Of a DNA stretch of 50,664 nucleotides, positions 37,336 to 46,589 are shown one piece after another. The notes under the pieces were generated by a model. It worked only from the letters and a program-made list of their open reading frames with translations, had not been told where the DNA came from and did no database searches. The stretch comes from Flavobacteriia bacterium (GTDB taxonomy: Bacteria > Bacteroidota > Bacteroidia > Flavobacteriales_D > Crocinitomicaceae). Position 1 is the first letter of the stretch. The number at the start of each line of letters is the position of its first letter. Both the position numbers and the translations under genes were made by a program. The stretch spans positions 1 through 50,664 of the forward strand of contig CANGOA010000006.1 in NCBI GenBank assembly GCA_947455255.1, read 5' to 3'.

Positions 37336-37809
37336 TTAAGTCGAATACCCACCCAAAAACTCCAAAAATTCTTCTTCGTTCTCTTTTGGATTACCTTGAA
37401 AAGAATTTTGTAGTCGTTCTATAAAAGAGTCTTCTGTATCTATTTCCAAAAGTTGGTAAATTTTACCTAAAAATTCAATATCGTAGGTTAGGACACAACT
37501 TGAAAAATCGTTCCAAAAAGAATCAAAATCCGTTTCACTCCATGTTGAATCGATATACTTGATATAGATAGATTTTAATTTAGTTAAATCTTCAGGCTCG
37601 TAGATGTCATAGGTTTGATCGATGAGTGCCTCAATAAAGAGTATGACAGGGTAGAGGTCTTTCCATGCTTCAAGATCATCACAAAAACAAAATCCTCCGC
37701 CACCACGAAAGGAATCACATGTAAAACATGCATAACCAGTAATTATGGGTTCGTTTATTTGAGTATTATAAAATACTTGATTCAGTTCTTGTAAGTCAGG
37801 TAGTTCCAT
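37336..37809 (-). CDS. Hypothetical acidic protein with Cys cluster, 157 residues
   Basis: The protein begins MELPDLQELNQVFYNTQINE. A cysteine-rich loop CFTCDSFRGGGGFCFCDD near residue 28 might bind a metal. The C-terminal QGNPKENEEEFLEFLG resembles the C-terminus of the divergent neighbour at 37870 (EHPKENKQQFIKYI). Both also share a WxExxFxxF-like stretch, so they may be related small proteins. No function is assigned. It lies upstream of the NERD-helicase gene on the same strand, 84 bases away. Confidence 0.5.
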   Translation of the reverse strand: MELPDLQELNQVFYNTQINEPIITGYACFTCDSFRGGGGFCFCDDLEAWKDLYPVILFIEALIDQTYDIYEPEDLTKLKSIYIKYIDSTWSETDFDSFWNDFSSCVLTYDIEFLGKIYQLLEIDTEDSFIERLQNSFQGNPKENEEEFLEFLGGYST

Positions 37810-37869
37810 ATTTCATTAGTAATGTTTTTAAATATAACTAATTCTATTAAATTTGATTAAAAAAATAAA

Positions 37870-38430
37870 ATGACAATCGAAGATATTATAGACGAATTAG
37901 GTGAACCATTAAATGCTTATGATCGTTCACAAAGTATAAAACCAACTGAAGAAGGTTATTATCTGTATGAATTATATGAAACCTTTAATTTTTGGGAGTC
38001 CAAAACTTGGTTTTTTAATAATTTGAAGGAGTTTTATGATTACGCTTATTCCCATGTAATGTTCGATTATATCAATCGAGAAGAGAGTGATTGGTATGAT
38101 TTCGACGATGAAACAGATCAAAGTGAACTTTATCAGCAACTTATTTCATTAAAAAATACAAATTGGACAGAAGAAGAATGTCAAAAATTTGTTAAAACTT
38201 TTGATCTTCCGATGTTTGAGTTGGTTCAATTTGGTACGGTATCGGAATTTTTTACTGCTTCTGATGAAGTTGTCCAAAAATGCAAAAAATACCACGCTTC
38301 TTTAGACGAACTAGAAAGAAGTAATTTATCACAAGGTTTTTACCAAATCATACATGAATATCTCTCAAAATTCAAAGAACATCCAAAGGAAAATAAACAA
38401 CAATTTATAAAATATATTTCAGAGAATTAA
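37870..38430 (+). CDS. Hypothetical acidic protein, 186 residues
   Basis: The protein starts MTIEDIIDELGEPLNAYDRS and is rich in Asp, Glu and Tyr (YINREESDWYDFDDETDQSE near 77). The C-terminal FKEHPKENKQQFIKYI recalls the end of the 157-residue protein transcribed divergently from the same 60-base gap. Size and acidity resemble polymorphic immunity proteins, but no family is recognised. It is convergent with the MQLL paralogue at 38494. Confidence 0.5.
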   Translation: MTIEDIIDELGEPLNAYDRSQSIKPTEEGYYLYELYETFNFWESKTWFFNNLKEFYDYAYSHVMFDYINREESDWYDFDDETDQSELYQQLISLKNTNWTEEECQKFVKTFDLPMFELVQFGTVSEFFTASDEVVQKCKKYHASLDELERSNLSQGFYQIIHEYLSKFKEHPKENKQQFIKYISEN

Positions 38431-38493
38431 CTATAATAAAAATAATTAAATCAAAAAAAATAACAGTCATTGTTAACTTTAAAATGTTAAATT

Positions 38494-38859
38494 TCAAATT
38501 TTTATCTTAGTATTCATATCTAAAACATGATACACTGTATCAAATATTGACCCACCTGATATTGATTGATTTTTAATTTTAAAAATAACCCAATTCGGTT
38601 CAGGATAAATAACTAATAATGATTCAATAGCTTCTAAATTTGGTTGTTTTTGATGCTGTTTTTTATAATTACTATAAAAAATAGCCCAAGCCTCTTTTAA
38701 TTTTTCATTACTTATGGTTGGCTCAGTTAAAAACTCATCTAACCAATACCCCATTGTAGACGGTGCATCTTCATTACAATCATCTTCCGATAATATTTGT
38801 ATACCAGTAGCAGGACAAAACAAATTAAAATGATCTAATTCTAATTCAAGAAGTTGCAT
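38494..38859 (-). CDS. MQLL-family paralogue, 121 residues
   Basis: One of three related genes in this region. It opens MQLLELELDHFNLFCPATG and carries GYWLDE near residue 38 and YPEPNWVIFKI near 85, ending with VLDMN. The shared pattern MQLLxLxLxHxNL...ATG and YPEPNWVIxK identifies the family. The function is unknown; there is no membrane segment. The protein lies six bases downstream of the 151-residue gene on the same strand. Confidence 0.6.
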   Translation of the reverse strand: MQLLELELDHFNLFCPATGIQILSEDDCNEDAPSTMGYWLDEFLTEPTISNEKLKEAWAIFYSNYKKQHQKQPNLEAIESLLVIYPEPNWVIFKIKNQSISGGSIFDTVYHVLDMNTKIKI

Positions 38860-38864
38860 TCTTA

Positions 38865-39320
38865 CTAATTTAAATTTTGGTCATTCATCGATTTTTCATG
38901 CGTCAACATAATGATTTTACATTTAATCAAGCAATTTTGAAAGCTTTCAAAAAAGGCATCTTTATCCGTTTGAAGTTGCAAAAACACCTTCATTTCTTCG
39001 ATGCTTTCAATTGTTTCCGCTTCGTATTCCAAAACAGAAGGTAAAAGAAAAAACAGTATGTTATTTTCGTTTTCAATGATTGGAGAATGTAACCCAACTA
39101 ATAGGTGGTCATTTAGAAATTCATCATCGTTAATCACGAAAAAAGAATTACTTTTTTGTATCAAATCATTCAATAAATTAGTACGATTACTTGCGCTTAA
39201 GTAATTTTTAAAAGTAGGAATGTCTGATAATCCAAGCATACCAATCTTTTTTCTTAATTCTTCTGTAGAAATAATGGTTTCTAATGCTGGAGATAGAGGT
39301 CTTAATATTGTATAATTCAT
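38865..39320 (-). CDS. Hypothetical protein, 151 residues
   Basis: The protein starts MNYTILRPLSPALETIISTE and contains a hydrophobic strand NNILFFLLPSVLEY near residue 86. No recognised motif. It is soluble by eye, and it precedes the MQLL paralogue at 38494 by five bases, so the two form an operon. Possible roles as partner or immunity protein are speculation. Confidence 0.45.
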   Translation of the reverse strand: MNYTILRPLSPALETIISTEELRKKIGMLGLSDIPTFKNYLSASNRTNLLNDLIQKSNSFFVINDDEFLNDHLLVGLHSPIIENENNILFFLLPSVLEYEAETIESIEEMKVFLQLQTDKDAFFESFQNCLIKCKIIMLTHEKSMNDQNLN

Positions 39321-39392
39321 AGTTTGTTAGTTTTTATATGAGCTAAAGTTAAGTTATTCTTCGGATTGTGGTTTGGATTTTGGTTAAGCGTA

Positions 39393-39761
39393 TCAATCCT
39401 CCTTCACCACATTCAAATCCACCACAGTCCAAATCACACTTGTAACTAGTCTACTTTCATCCACTCTCGATGTGTTTTTATAAATTACCCAGTTTGGTTC
39501 AGGGTAAGCCATTAAAAACTTTTCAATACTTTCATCATTAGGAGTATCTTGGTATTGCGTTTCGTATTCGTTTAAAAAATCTTCCCACGCTGTTTCTAAA
39601 TCAGCATCATTCAAGATTGGGTCAAGTAAATTCTCATGATGCCAAAATCCTTTAAAGGATGGATCAGTATCAAAAAGTCCTTCATTTTCCATTTGTATAG
39701 GTTCACCTGTAGCAAGGCTATATAAGTTGGAGTGTTTTAATTTTAAATCAAGTAATTGCAT
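39393..39761 (-). CDS. MQLL-family paralogue, 122 residues
   Basis: Second member of the family: MQLLDLKLKHSNLYSLATG at the N-terminus, GFWHHENL near 37, YPEPNWVIYKNTS near 90 and VVDLNVV near the end. It has lost the cysteine of the CPATG motif (SLATG). It is more diverged from the 39783 copy than that copy is from the 38494 copy at the N-terminus. Function unknown. Confidence 0.6.
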   Translation of the reverse strand: MQLLDLKLKHSNLYSLATGEPIQMENEGLFDTDPSFKGFWHHENLLDPILNDADLETAWEDFLNEYETQYQDTPNDESIEKFLMAYPEPNWVIYKNTSRVDESRLVTSVIWTVVDLNVVKED

Positions 39762-39782
39762 AGTATATATATATTATTTTAA

Positions 39783-40151
39783 TTAAACATTTGAAACAAC
39801 GTTCATATCCACCACATGCCAAACACTACTCCAAACGGGACCACAGGCCATACCATGTGTCGTAATTTTGTAAATCACCCAATTTGGTTCAGGGTAACTC
39901 ACTAAAAACGCTTCGATCTCCTCGTAACCTGGGAAATCATCGTGTTCTGCTTCATAGGTTTCAATAAAGTTATCCCAAGCTAGTAGCAAATCAGCATCCT
40001 TGATAAAAGGTTCAGAGATTACTTCATCAATCCAATATCCTTTCAGTGCCAAAGCATCTTCATTGATCGGTTCACAATCTTCTAAAATCACTTCGCCTGT
40101 TGCAGGACAATACAAGTTAAAGTGGTCAAGTTCTAAGTCTAAAAGTTGCAT
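39783..40151 (-). CDS. MQLL-family paralogue, 122 residues
   Basis: Third member: MQLLDLELDHFNLYCPATG, GYWIDEVISEP near 39, YPEPNWVIYKITTHG near 90 and VWHVVDMNV at the C-terminus. It is separated from the previous paralogue by 21 bases and points the same way, so the genes probably arose by tandem duplication. Acidic and soluble. Function unknown. Confidence 0.6.
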   Translation of the reverse strand: MQLLDLELDHFNLYCPATGEVILEDCEPINEDALALKGYWIDEVISEPFIKDADLLLAWDNFIETYEAEHDDFPGYEEIEAFLVSYPEPNWVIYKITTHGMACGPVWSSVWHVVDMNVVSNV

Positions 40152-40263
40152 AGTTGTTTGAATTAAAGGTTAAATAATATCGTTTCTAACAGATATACGA
40201 ATGAGGGAAGGAGATATAACAAAGTATTCATCAATCATAATCCATTTTACCGTCACTCGTCAC

Positions 40264-41934
40264 TCATCTAAATCCGATCTGCGTATAACTCCTCGTATGA
40301 TTCACTTCTTCCTCACAAAACTGCGTCAACATCGAATGAGTTACCTCTTCATTATTTAAAATAAAATTGATTTCGCTTTTACGGTAGATATTATCAATCT
40401 GACCACCCGAAAGTTCATAATTGTATGCCAAACTTTCACAAGTATCGAACGGAAGCGTTGTAAATTTATTTTGCCAAATGGAAGCACGTTGGTAGGGGGT
40501 AGGGACCATAAATTCTACTTTGTATAAAAAACGACGTTCAAACGCTTTGTCCAGGTTGTTCATTAGGTTAGTAGTAGCCATGAATATGCCTTCAAAGTTT
40601 TCGAGTTCATCTAATAAAATGTTTTGTATTGCATTTTCAGTTTGTTGCGTGTTATTTGAGCCATTACTACTACGCTTTGATAAGACGGCATCCGCTTCGT
40701 TGAAGAAGAGAATAGGGGCGATGCTACAGCGTTTAGCATATTCCCGGTAGTCATTAAAAATGCGTTTGATGATTTTTTCACTTTCCCCAAACCACATCGA
40801 TTTCGTGTTACTAATATCTACTTTCACAATTTCTCTTCCAGATTGTTTTGCTAATTGAAGGACACTTTCCGTTTTTCCCGTTCCTGGCGCTCCAAACAAA
40901 AGTACATTTACCCCTTTAGGCATCCCTTTCGAAGTCATGCGATCCACCAATTGGGTGTAATTTTCTTCTTGAAGAATCGAACGTACCGCCTCCATTTGTT
41001 GTTTTTCCTTTTCGCTGTAAAACAAGTTTTTTTCGGTGATTGTTGTTGGTAGTATTATACTTGCTCTTCGTGAGGTTGGCATTTTTATAATCACATCAAA
41101 TGTAGCCAATTGATCTGCAGCTTTACGCGAAGGATTTGCTTCAAAATTATTCATGAATCCAGTGCTTACATATTCCAATAATTCATGTTTCACCAACGGA
41201 TTACTACCCTGAACCATGGACTGCGTAAACAATACTTGTTGACTGCGAGATTTAAAGATCGAACTGCAGAGATTGTCCACATCAATTCCATTTTGTCCGC
41301 AAAGCGTATTCCAAATTACATAGAAAAACACCAATATTTCTTCAATGGTTAATTTGTATTCCGTAACCAATTTCGCTGCTTCAAAATGTGTGTAGTTCTG
41401 AAGTAAATCGATCACAAAGTCTTCCAATTCTAATGTTTGAATTTCGCCATCAATACATTGTTGACCAACGGTATTAAAAGCCTCAATTAATTCAATTTCA
41501 GTCAGAATTTTCTTTTCTTCAATCACTGGGAATTCCTTACCTTTCAGTAGGTTGTAACTGATATTTTTAGTAATCGTGTACGAAAAATTAAAAAGTAGAT
41601 TATCTTGTCTCGGACGAAGTTTTTTAGCTTTCACAATACCTTTATCACACAACGTTTGAATAGCATCTACTACGCTCAATATAGAAAACGTATTCGTTTT
41701 AAAATACTTGCATAGATCATTGAGATTTGCACTTTCCCCCATCAAATTCACATAAAAAATAACTGCAAAAATGTAAGATTCTTCCGTTGGAAGTTGCGTA
41801 TAACTCGATAATACAGCCAATTCCTTTTTAAAAGAAGTATACAATTCCTGATTTGGAATTTTACCTTCCGACTGTAAATAAACAGTGTTAATCGCAGCAA
41901 AAATCGCTTCTTTTTTTATGCTTTTCTTTTTCAT
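40264..41934 (-). CDS. AAA+ ATPase with altered Walker B motif
   Basis: The 556-residue protein has a poorly conserved helical N-terminal part (residues 1-300). A classical AAA+ module follows: LLFGAPGTGKTES (Walker A, 346-356), SMWFGESEK near 379, Walker B ILFFNEADAVLSKR at 408-421 and the arginine-finger region AFERRFLYKVEF near 462. In Walker B the usual Asp before the catalytic Glu is Asn (N412), while E413 is kept, so ATP binding is likely but hydrolysis may be altered. The likely role is remodelling of a protein or complex. No partner gene is evident beside it; the MQLL paralogues lie downstream. The start at 41934 is followed by a Lys-rich sequence. Confidence 0.75.
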   Translation of the reverse strand: MKKKSIKKEAIFAAINTVYLQSEGKIPNQELYTSFKKELAVLSSYTQLPTEESYIFAVIFYVNLMGESANLNDLCKYFKTNTFSILSVVDAIQTLCDKGIVKAKKLRPRQDNLLFNFSYTITKNISYNLLKGKEFPVIEEKKILTEIELIEAFNTVGQQCIDGEIQTLELEDFVIDLLQNYTHFEAAKLVTEYKLTIEEILVFFYVIWNTLCGQNGIDVDNLCSSIFKSRSQQVLFTQSMVQGSNPLVKHELLEYVSTGFMNNFEANPSRKAADQLATFDVIIKMPTSRRASIILPTTITEKNLFYSEKEKQQMEAVRSILQEENYTQLVDRMTSKGMPKGVNVLLFGAPGTGKTESVLQLAKQSGREIVKVDISNTKSMWFGESEKIIKRIFNDYREYAKRCSIAPILFFNEADAVLSKRSSNGSNNTQQTENAIQNILLDELENFEGIFMATTNLMNNLDKAFERRFLYKVEFMVPTPYQRASIWQNKFTTLPFDTCESLAYNYELSGGQIDNIYRKSEINFILNNEEVTHSMLTQFCEEEVNHTRSYTQIGFR

Positions 41935-42020
41935 AAGGAATAATTTAGGTGTGTAATTACTATACGAGAATGTTTATGACTTATAACAAATAATAAAAAA
42001 AGAATTCAATTTTAATTAGT

Positions 42021-42150
42021 CTTATATGGCAAAGCCATTCTCAATGTTCCACCAATCCTACAATCTATTATCAACCTAAACTTCTTAATGCCTTAATGGT
42101 TAAATCCCTACCAATCCTTCAAAAATCTCTTATATGCCTTACATGGTTAA
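42021..42150 (+). repeat. Dispersed intergenic repeat, copy A
   Basis: A unit of about 125-130 bases starts with CTTATATGGCAAAGCCATTC and contains AATGCCTTAATGGTTAAAT in the middle and CTCTTATATGCCTTACATGG at the end. ATGGC-AAA-GCCAT is a short perfect hairpin. The terminal GGTTAA supplies the stop codon (TTA read on the minus strand, 42147-42149) of the lipoprotein gene. Related copies lie near 43.6-43.9 and 46.7-46.9 kb. Confidence 0.75.
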
Positions 42151-42605
42151 TTACCTTCATGATAAACAAACCTTACATCACCAGGCAAATAGGTCATACC
42201 CGAAAGTGTATCGATCCCTCTACTTTCAACAACTATACCACTATAATAATGTGAATCACTTGCTTTGATTCTTCGGTACAAGACTTCCTTTCCGTCAATG
42301 AATATCGACATTTCAAAATAGATGGATAAAGGAATTTGTATTTCGTAAATAACATAATCACCATCCTGTAAACCGATATACGTATACTCCCAAGTTTCAA
42401 CGGAACTTCCTCCTAATTTTGGCATATTCTCCACGTCACGGTAACTTGGTGAAACACCCAAATACAACCCAGTATACGCTCCAAACTTCGATAAGTCGAG
42501 TAACTTATATTTATAGGTGATCGTATGGTCTTTTAATTTTTTCGCGCAACCAGTATACAGGAATAGGATACCCAGTACGCTGAATATGATTTTAATTCGG
42601 TGCAT
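42147..42605 (-). CDS. Small lipoprotein, 152 residues
   Basis: MHRIKIIFSVLGILFLYTGC is a type II signal peptide: a basic start, a hydrophobic core and the lipobox LYTGC with Cys at residue 20. The mature part is beta-rich (YKYKLLDLSKFGAYTGLYLG, DGKEVLYRRIKASD). It should be anchored to the outer or inner membrane. The function is unknown. It starts three bases behind the end of the following lipoprotein gene, so the pair is an operon. Confidence 0.65.
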   Translation of the reverse strand: MHRIKIIFSVLGILFLYTGCAKKLKDHTITYKYKLLDLSKFGAYTGLYLGVSPSYRDVENMPKLGGSSVETWEYTYIGLQDGDYVIYEIQIPLSIYFEMSIFIDGKEVLYRRIKASDSHYYSGIVVESRGIDTLSGMTYLPGDVRFVYHEGN

Positions 42606-42608
42606 AAG

Positions 42609-43526
42609 TTATATTTTTTTAAGCCAAACAATTACTTTATCTGAATTGTATAAATTTTTCATTGTCAACGCATTAATCTGTCCGTCTTTAATGAAAGTAG
42701 AAAGTAGTTGACCGCTATAACTTCCTCCCAAGGTATAGCAATCGTAAAGGTTCAAACTGAACATACCTGTTCCACTGATGTATTGAAGATTGTAATTTCT
42801 TACCGCATTATTGTTGTAGGTATAATACGTTTTGGTTTTAAAATTCAACGTGTCGCTACACGTGATTGTACTTAAGTTTTTAACGTATTTGTAAATAACC
42901 CAGCGAGTACCTGTCAAATCATTCGATTGAATTGTGGTGGGTAGCAGTAGAGTCCCATTATAAATTGTACCAAATTCATTTGCATACACTTGACTTTTTA
43001 AAGGATTCCCTTTTTCCTTAAAATGCAACACGCTATAAAAACGATAATCTACATTTTTGATCGTTACATAACTTTCAAAAACTTTTACGACTAATGTATT
43101 TTCGAGTGCATGAAGGAATTCTATTGGTCGTGCAGAACCGTTTTCTAAGCCATATACACGGAAAACTTTGTTTATTTGTTCGAAGTTATAAACCAATGAA
43201 TCATTTAATTGAAATTTATAATTCGGTAAAAACTTCCACTTAGTCATACCTTGTAATAACGAATCAAAAGGAATAACTGCACCATAGAAGGGATCTAAAA
43301 CACTCTTTTTCTGAAAAGTATCAAAATGATTATAGTAAATTTTAGCTCCATTACTTTGGTTTTCAAAATAGATGACCGCACTGTCTAACACATATTCTTT
43401 ACCAATAGTAGATGCCAATGAAGTATAGGTACTCGTTTGAACCTGTGCGGGATATGTAACTTTCTTTTCTTTAAAACAGCTAGATATTATAGGTAATAGC
43501 AACAATAGTTTAATCATTTTTTTCAT
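42609..43526 (-). CDS. Lipoprotein, 305 residues
   Basis: The N-terminus MKKMIKLLLLLPIISSCFKE is a lipoprotein signal peptide with lipobox ISSC (Cys 17). The rest is a mostly beta protein with repeated Tyr/Asn-rich strands and no recognised enzymatic motif (VVKVFESYVTIKNVDYRFYS near 145). It is likely surface-attached as is common in Bacteroidota. It is upstream of the 152-residue lipoprotein in the same transcription unit. Confidence 0.65.
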   Translation of the reverse strand: MKKMIKLLLLLPIISSCFKEKKVTYPAQVQTSTYTSLASTIGKEYVLDSAVIYFENQSNGAKIYYNHFDTFQKKSVLDPFYGAVIPFDSLLQGMTKWKFLPNYKFQLNDSLVYNFEQINKVFRVYGLENGSARPIEFLHALENTLVVKVFESYVTIKNVDYRFYSVLHFKEKGNPLKSQVYANEFGTIYNGTLLLPTTIQSNDLTGTRWVIYKYVKNLSTITCSDTLNFKTKTYYTYNNNAVRNYNLQYISGTGMFSLNLYDCYTLGGSYSGQLLSTFIKDGQINALTMKNLYNSDKVIVWLKKI

Positions 43527-43611
43527 ATTTCTTTTTTAGTTTAATACGAAATGGGGAGAAGTATATAACAATTGAAATAATTTCCATGCACAATAACTTC
43601 CTCTTCAAAAC

Positions 43612-43940
43612 TCAAACTAAACTTCTAAATATTTTAATAGTTAACCCCCAAGAATAATTCTTATATGCCTTATTTGGTTACAAAATGGCAAAAGCCATTC
43701 TTAATCTACCTCAATCCTACCAATCTACTATCCACCTCAACTTCTCAATGCCTTAATGGTTACTCCCCGCTACAAACTCAACAATTTCTTTTATGCCTTA
43801 GATAATTCAAAAAATGGCAAAGCCATTCTCAATGCCCCTTCAATCCTACCAAATCTTTCTCCACCTCAACTTCTGAATGCCTTAATGTTTACTGCCCGCT
43901 ACACATTCAATAATTTCTTATAAGCCTTATTTGGTTAATC
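43612..43940 (+). repeat. Dispersed intergenic repeat, tandem copies B and C plus a partial unit
   Basis: The 471-base gap before the nucleotidase gene is nearly filled by the repeat family. A degenerate half-unit runs to about 43684. A full unit starts at ATGGCAAAAGCCATTC (about 43685) and a second at ATGGCAAAGCCATTC (about 43813) and runs to about 43938, a period of about 128 bases. Both share CAATCCTACCAA, CCACCTCAACTTCT and AATGCCTTAATG-type blocks with copy A. No gene is seen here. Confidence 0.75.
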
Positions 43941-43997
43941 GCTTACTTAAAATGAATTCCGATTTTTTAGTTATATTTATAATAAGTAATAAATAGT

Positions 43998-44915
43998 ATG
44001 GCAGTCGACTTATCTCAAATCCTAGTAATCGGAGTATCCACGCGTTCCCTTTTCAACCTAGAAAAAGAAAATGAAATCTACGAAAAAGAGGGAGTAGATG
44101 CATTTCGAAATTACCAATTAGAACACGAAAATGAACCATTAGAACCTGGAACTGCCTTTCATTTGGTAAAAAATTTACTCCAGCTAAATCATTTAGCAAA
44201 ACAACAAGTCGTAGAGATTGTAGTGATGTCGCGCAATAGTCCGGAAACGGGAGTACGCGTGTTACACTCCTTACAAACACATGGCTTAGCGATTACACGA
44301 TTAGCATTCTCTGGAGGTGAACCATTATCTCCATATATTCATGCTTATTCAGTCGATCTTTTTCTATCCAAAGACAGTGAGGATGTACAACAAGTGATTG
44401 ATAGTGGTAAATGTGCCGCAGCGTTGATTTATGCACCACCAACTGATGTGCAGTTAGACGATACAAAGGTGAAAATTGCATTTGATGCCGATGCAGTATT
44501 GTTTTCCGATGAATCTGAACAACGTTACAAGAGAGAAGGCTTAGATGCATTCCAAAAACACGAAAGCGATAATGTGGATGTTCCACTAACCGAAGGACCG
44601 TTTGCCAACTTATTAAAGAAACTGTCGCGTTTACAACATCAATTACCTATCGGCATCGAAGATTCACCTTTACGATTAGCAATTGTAACTGCTCGTAGTG
44701 CACCTGCACATTTACGTGTAATTAAAACCTTGCGAAATTGGGGAGTATATGTCAATGAAACCTATTTTCTAGGTGGTTTATCCAAGGATAATGTATTAGC
44801 AGCTTTTGGCGCTCACATCTTCTTCGACGACCAAGACCACCATTTAGAATCTGCATCTAAAGTTGTTCCTTCTGGTAAAGTGCCTTATAATTCCGATTCC
44901 CCATTGAATAAATGA
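43998..44915 (+). CDS. Cytosolic 5'-nucleotidase
   Basis: The 305-residue protein matches the bacterial 5'-nucleotidase family (Pfam 5-nucleotidase, related to eukaryotic cytosolic NT5C1). Conserved segments are LVIGVSTRSLFNLEKENEIY near the N-terminus, FSGGEPLSPYIHAYSVDLFL near 104, AFDADAVLFSDESE near 158 (the acidic HAD-like site) and IVTARSAPAHLRVIKTLRNW near 227. It dephosphorylates nucleoside monophosphates such as AMP or IMP. The gene stands alone, flanked by dispersed repeats upstream and a broken toxin gene downstream. Confidence 0.82.
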   Translation: MAVDLSQILVIGVSTRSLFNLEKENEIYEKEGVDAFRNYQLEHENEPLEPGTAFHLVKNLLQLNHLAKQQVVEIVVMSRNSPETGVRVLHSLQTHGLAITRLAFSGGEPLSPYIHAYSVDLFLSKDSEDVQQVIDSGKCAAALIYAPPTDVQLDDTKVKIAFDADAVLFSDESEQRYKREGLDAFQKHESDNVDVPLTEGPFANLLKKLSRLQHQLPIGIEDSPLRLAIVTARSAPAHLRVIKTLRNWGVYVNETYFLGGLSKDNVLAAFGAHIFFDDQDHHLESASKVVPSGKVPYNSDSPLNK

Positions 44916-44942
44916 AGATTTCAAAAAAAAATGTAGGTTATA

Positions 44943-45977
44943 TTATTTGAAAACGAGTGTAAACTTCCATTCTACATTTTGAAGTTGTTTTCTTAAATCT
45001 TTCAAATTACTGATTAATTCTTCAAATGTTGGTTTATTTTCCTCGTAAATCATATCTTCTTTCATTTTTAAATAATCATTTTCCCATGCTTTAATGACGT
45101 ATTGAGGTGGTATTGGATTTAATGTATTGGGATTATGAAGGTTGTAATCAACCTCGCTAATTCTTGTAAATGTATATCTATGAGCTACTATAGTTTCGTA
45201 TAATTCATTGTCAGATATTGCTTTATTTGCTATCCCTGCTTTTGATAGGTGGTAAATATCATATAGATGACGACTTAGTCTATCTACTCGCATTTTTTCA
45301 TTTGAACGATGAAATTCTTCATGTAGCAAAAATAATTTCTCTAAAAGTGTTCGTTCAGCATTTACCGTAGGAACTTTAAATAAAGGTTTTGAAAAAACTT
45401 TATCGGTATAAAATTCATCCACTAATGCACCAAAAGTTTGAATTGAATAAGGTTCTTTTAATGATCTACAACTTACTTCTATTTGGATTCTAGGTAATAT
45501 ATAGTCTGAATTAGAATTAATTAGATTAGGATAATATATTTCTAATACTCTTGGATCTTGATCGCTTTATTTTGCTTCAATGATTACAAAATCAAGATTT
45601 GTGTATCCTTTAGTTATAAATGCATTTTTTAAGTCTTGAAAAAACGTGTTAGTAGTGTAATTACCCGCTATTTTTCTAAGTTTATCTCGTTGATTTTTGC
45701 CTAAATCCCCTTTGAAACCAAAGTATTCTTTATCTATTGCTAAATCGATATCTTCCGAAAATCGATTTATTAATTTCCATGCCTTACTAAGTGATGTACC
45801 TCCCTTGAAAACCAAGTTCTCTGCAATTGGCATTTCAAAGATAATTTCTAAAGTACGACTTACCCACCAATCCTTTTCTACAGCAAATGCTTTCATTCCT
45901 TTTTGATTGGCAATCTCCGAAAAGATGGCTACTTTTTCTTTATTCTCAATTCTATAAAAATCAATTTCACTCATCAA
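44943..45977 (-). pseudogene. AbiEii-like nucleotidyltransferase toxin broken by one stop codon
   Basis: Read on the minus strand the frame is open for 345 codons from 45977 to 44943 except for a single TAA at 45567-45569. The first part has VEKDWWVSRTLEIIFEM near residue 33, LVFKGGTSLSKAWKLINRFSED near 55 and IDLAID (catalytic DxD). The part after the stop continues SDQDPRVLEIYYPN and contains VNAERTLLEKLFLLHEEFHR, the conserved C-terminal segment of AbiEii/DUF1814 toxins. Nothing else is damaged. The reading suggests a recent nonsense change (CAA or AAA to TAA). Antitoxin start overlaps by 11 bases. Confidence 0.8.
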
Positions 45978-46569
45978 TCAATGCTTTTTTTAATATTTTT
46001 TGTATCCAAACTGGTGCTAATAAAACATCATGCTTTAAGTCCTTTTCTACTTCTTTTTTTAGTAATTCGATAATTTTAGACTCTTCTTCTTCCGTGACTT
46101 TACCATTTCCTATTTCCTTTAGTGCTTGTATTACCAAACGACTTATTTTACCTTTCGCCGATAAATTTTTGGGAGTAGTTTTTTTAAATTGAATGGTACG
46201 TTTTCCTATTTTTATTTTTCTAGGTGAACCATCCGTTAATAAAACGATATTCATAGGGACTTGAGAACTTAACCCTAAAGCATTTAATGCATAACTTCCA
46301 GTGGGTAAAGTACGAATCCTATCTCTTTTTGCAATCGCTTCTGCTACATCTTCAGCAGAAGGAGTTAAAGGTCCAATGAGCTTACTAATTTTTGGGCGCA
46401 CGTAAATACCATGAGCAACACGTACAATGATTTGTTTGTCTTGCAATCGGTCTAAAGCTTTTCTAATAGCATCTGACGAACCAAAAGATAAATAATCATC
46501 CGGTAAAACTAAAGAGCCTTTCGATTTGCTTTTTATTGATTTTTCAATTTGTTTTTCAATACTTTGCAT
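45967..46569 (-). CDS. AbiEi-like antitoxin (DUF6088 type), partner of the broken toxin
   Basis: The 200-residue protein begins MQSIEKQIEKSIKSKSKGSL and has the winged-helix of type IV antitoxins near residues 30-60 (SFGSSDAIRKALDRLQDKQI), followed by VAHGIYVRPKISKLIG. It represses its own operon and blocks the paired nucleotidyltransferase. It precedes the broken toxin with an 11-base overlap. With the toxin gone, retention could reflect regulatory use or recent decay. Confidence 0.78.
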   Translation of the reverse strand: MQSIEKQIEKSIKSKSKGSLVLPDDYLSFGSSDAIRKALDRLQDKQIIVRVAHGIYVRPKISKLIGPLTPSAEDVAEAIAKRDRIRTLPTGSYALNALGLSSQVPMNIVLLTDGSPRKIKIGKRTIQFKKTTPKNLSAKGKISRLVIQALKEIGNGKVTEEEESKIIELLKKEVEKDLKHDVLLAPVWIQKILKKALIDE

Positions 46570-46589
46570 GGATATATCTATCTTATTTC

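Noticed and set aside
40520-41052. Plus-strand ORFs inside the AAA+ ATPase gene
   Set aside because: Shadow frames; the minus-strand protein has clear ATPase motifs.
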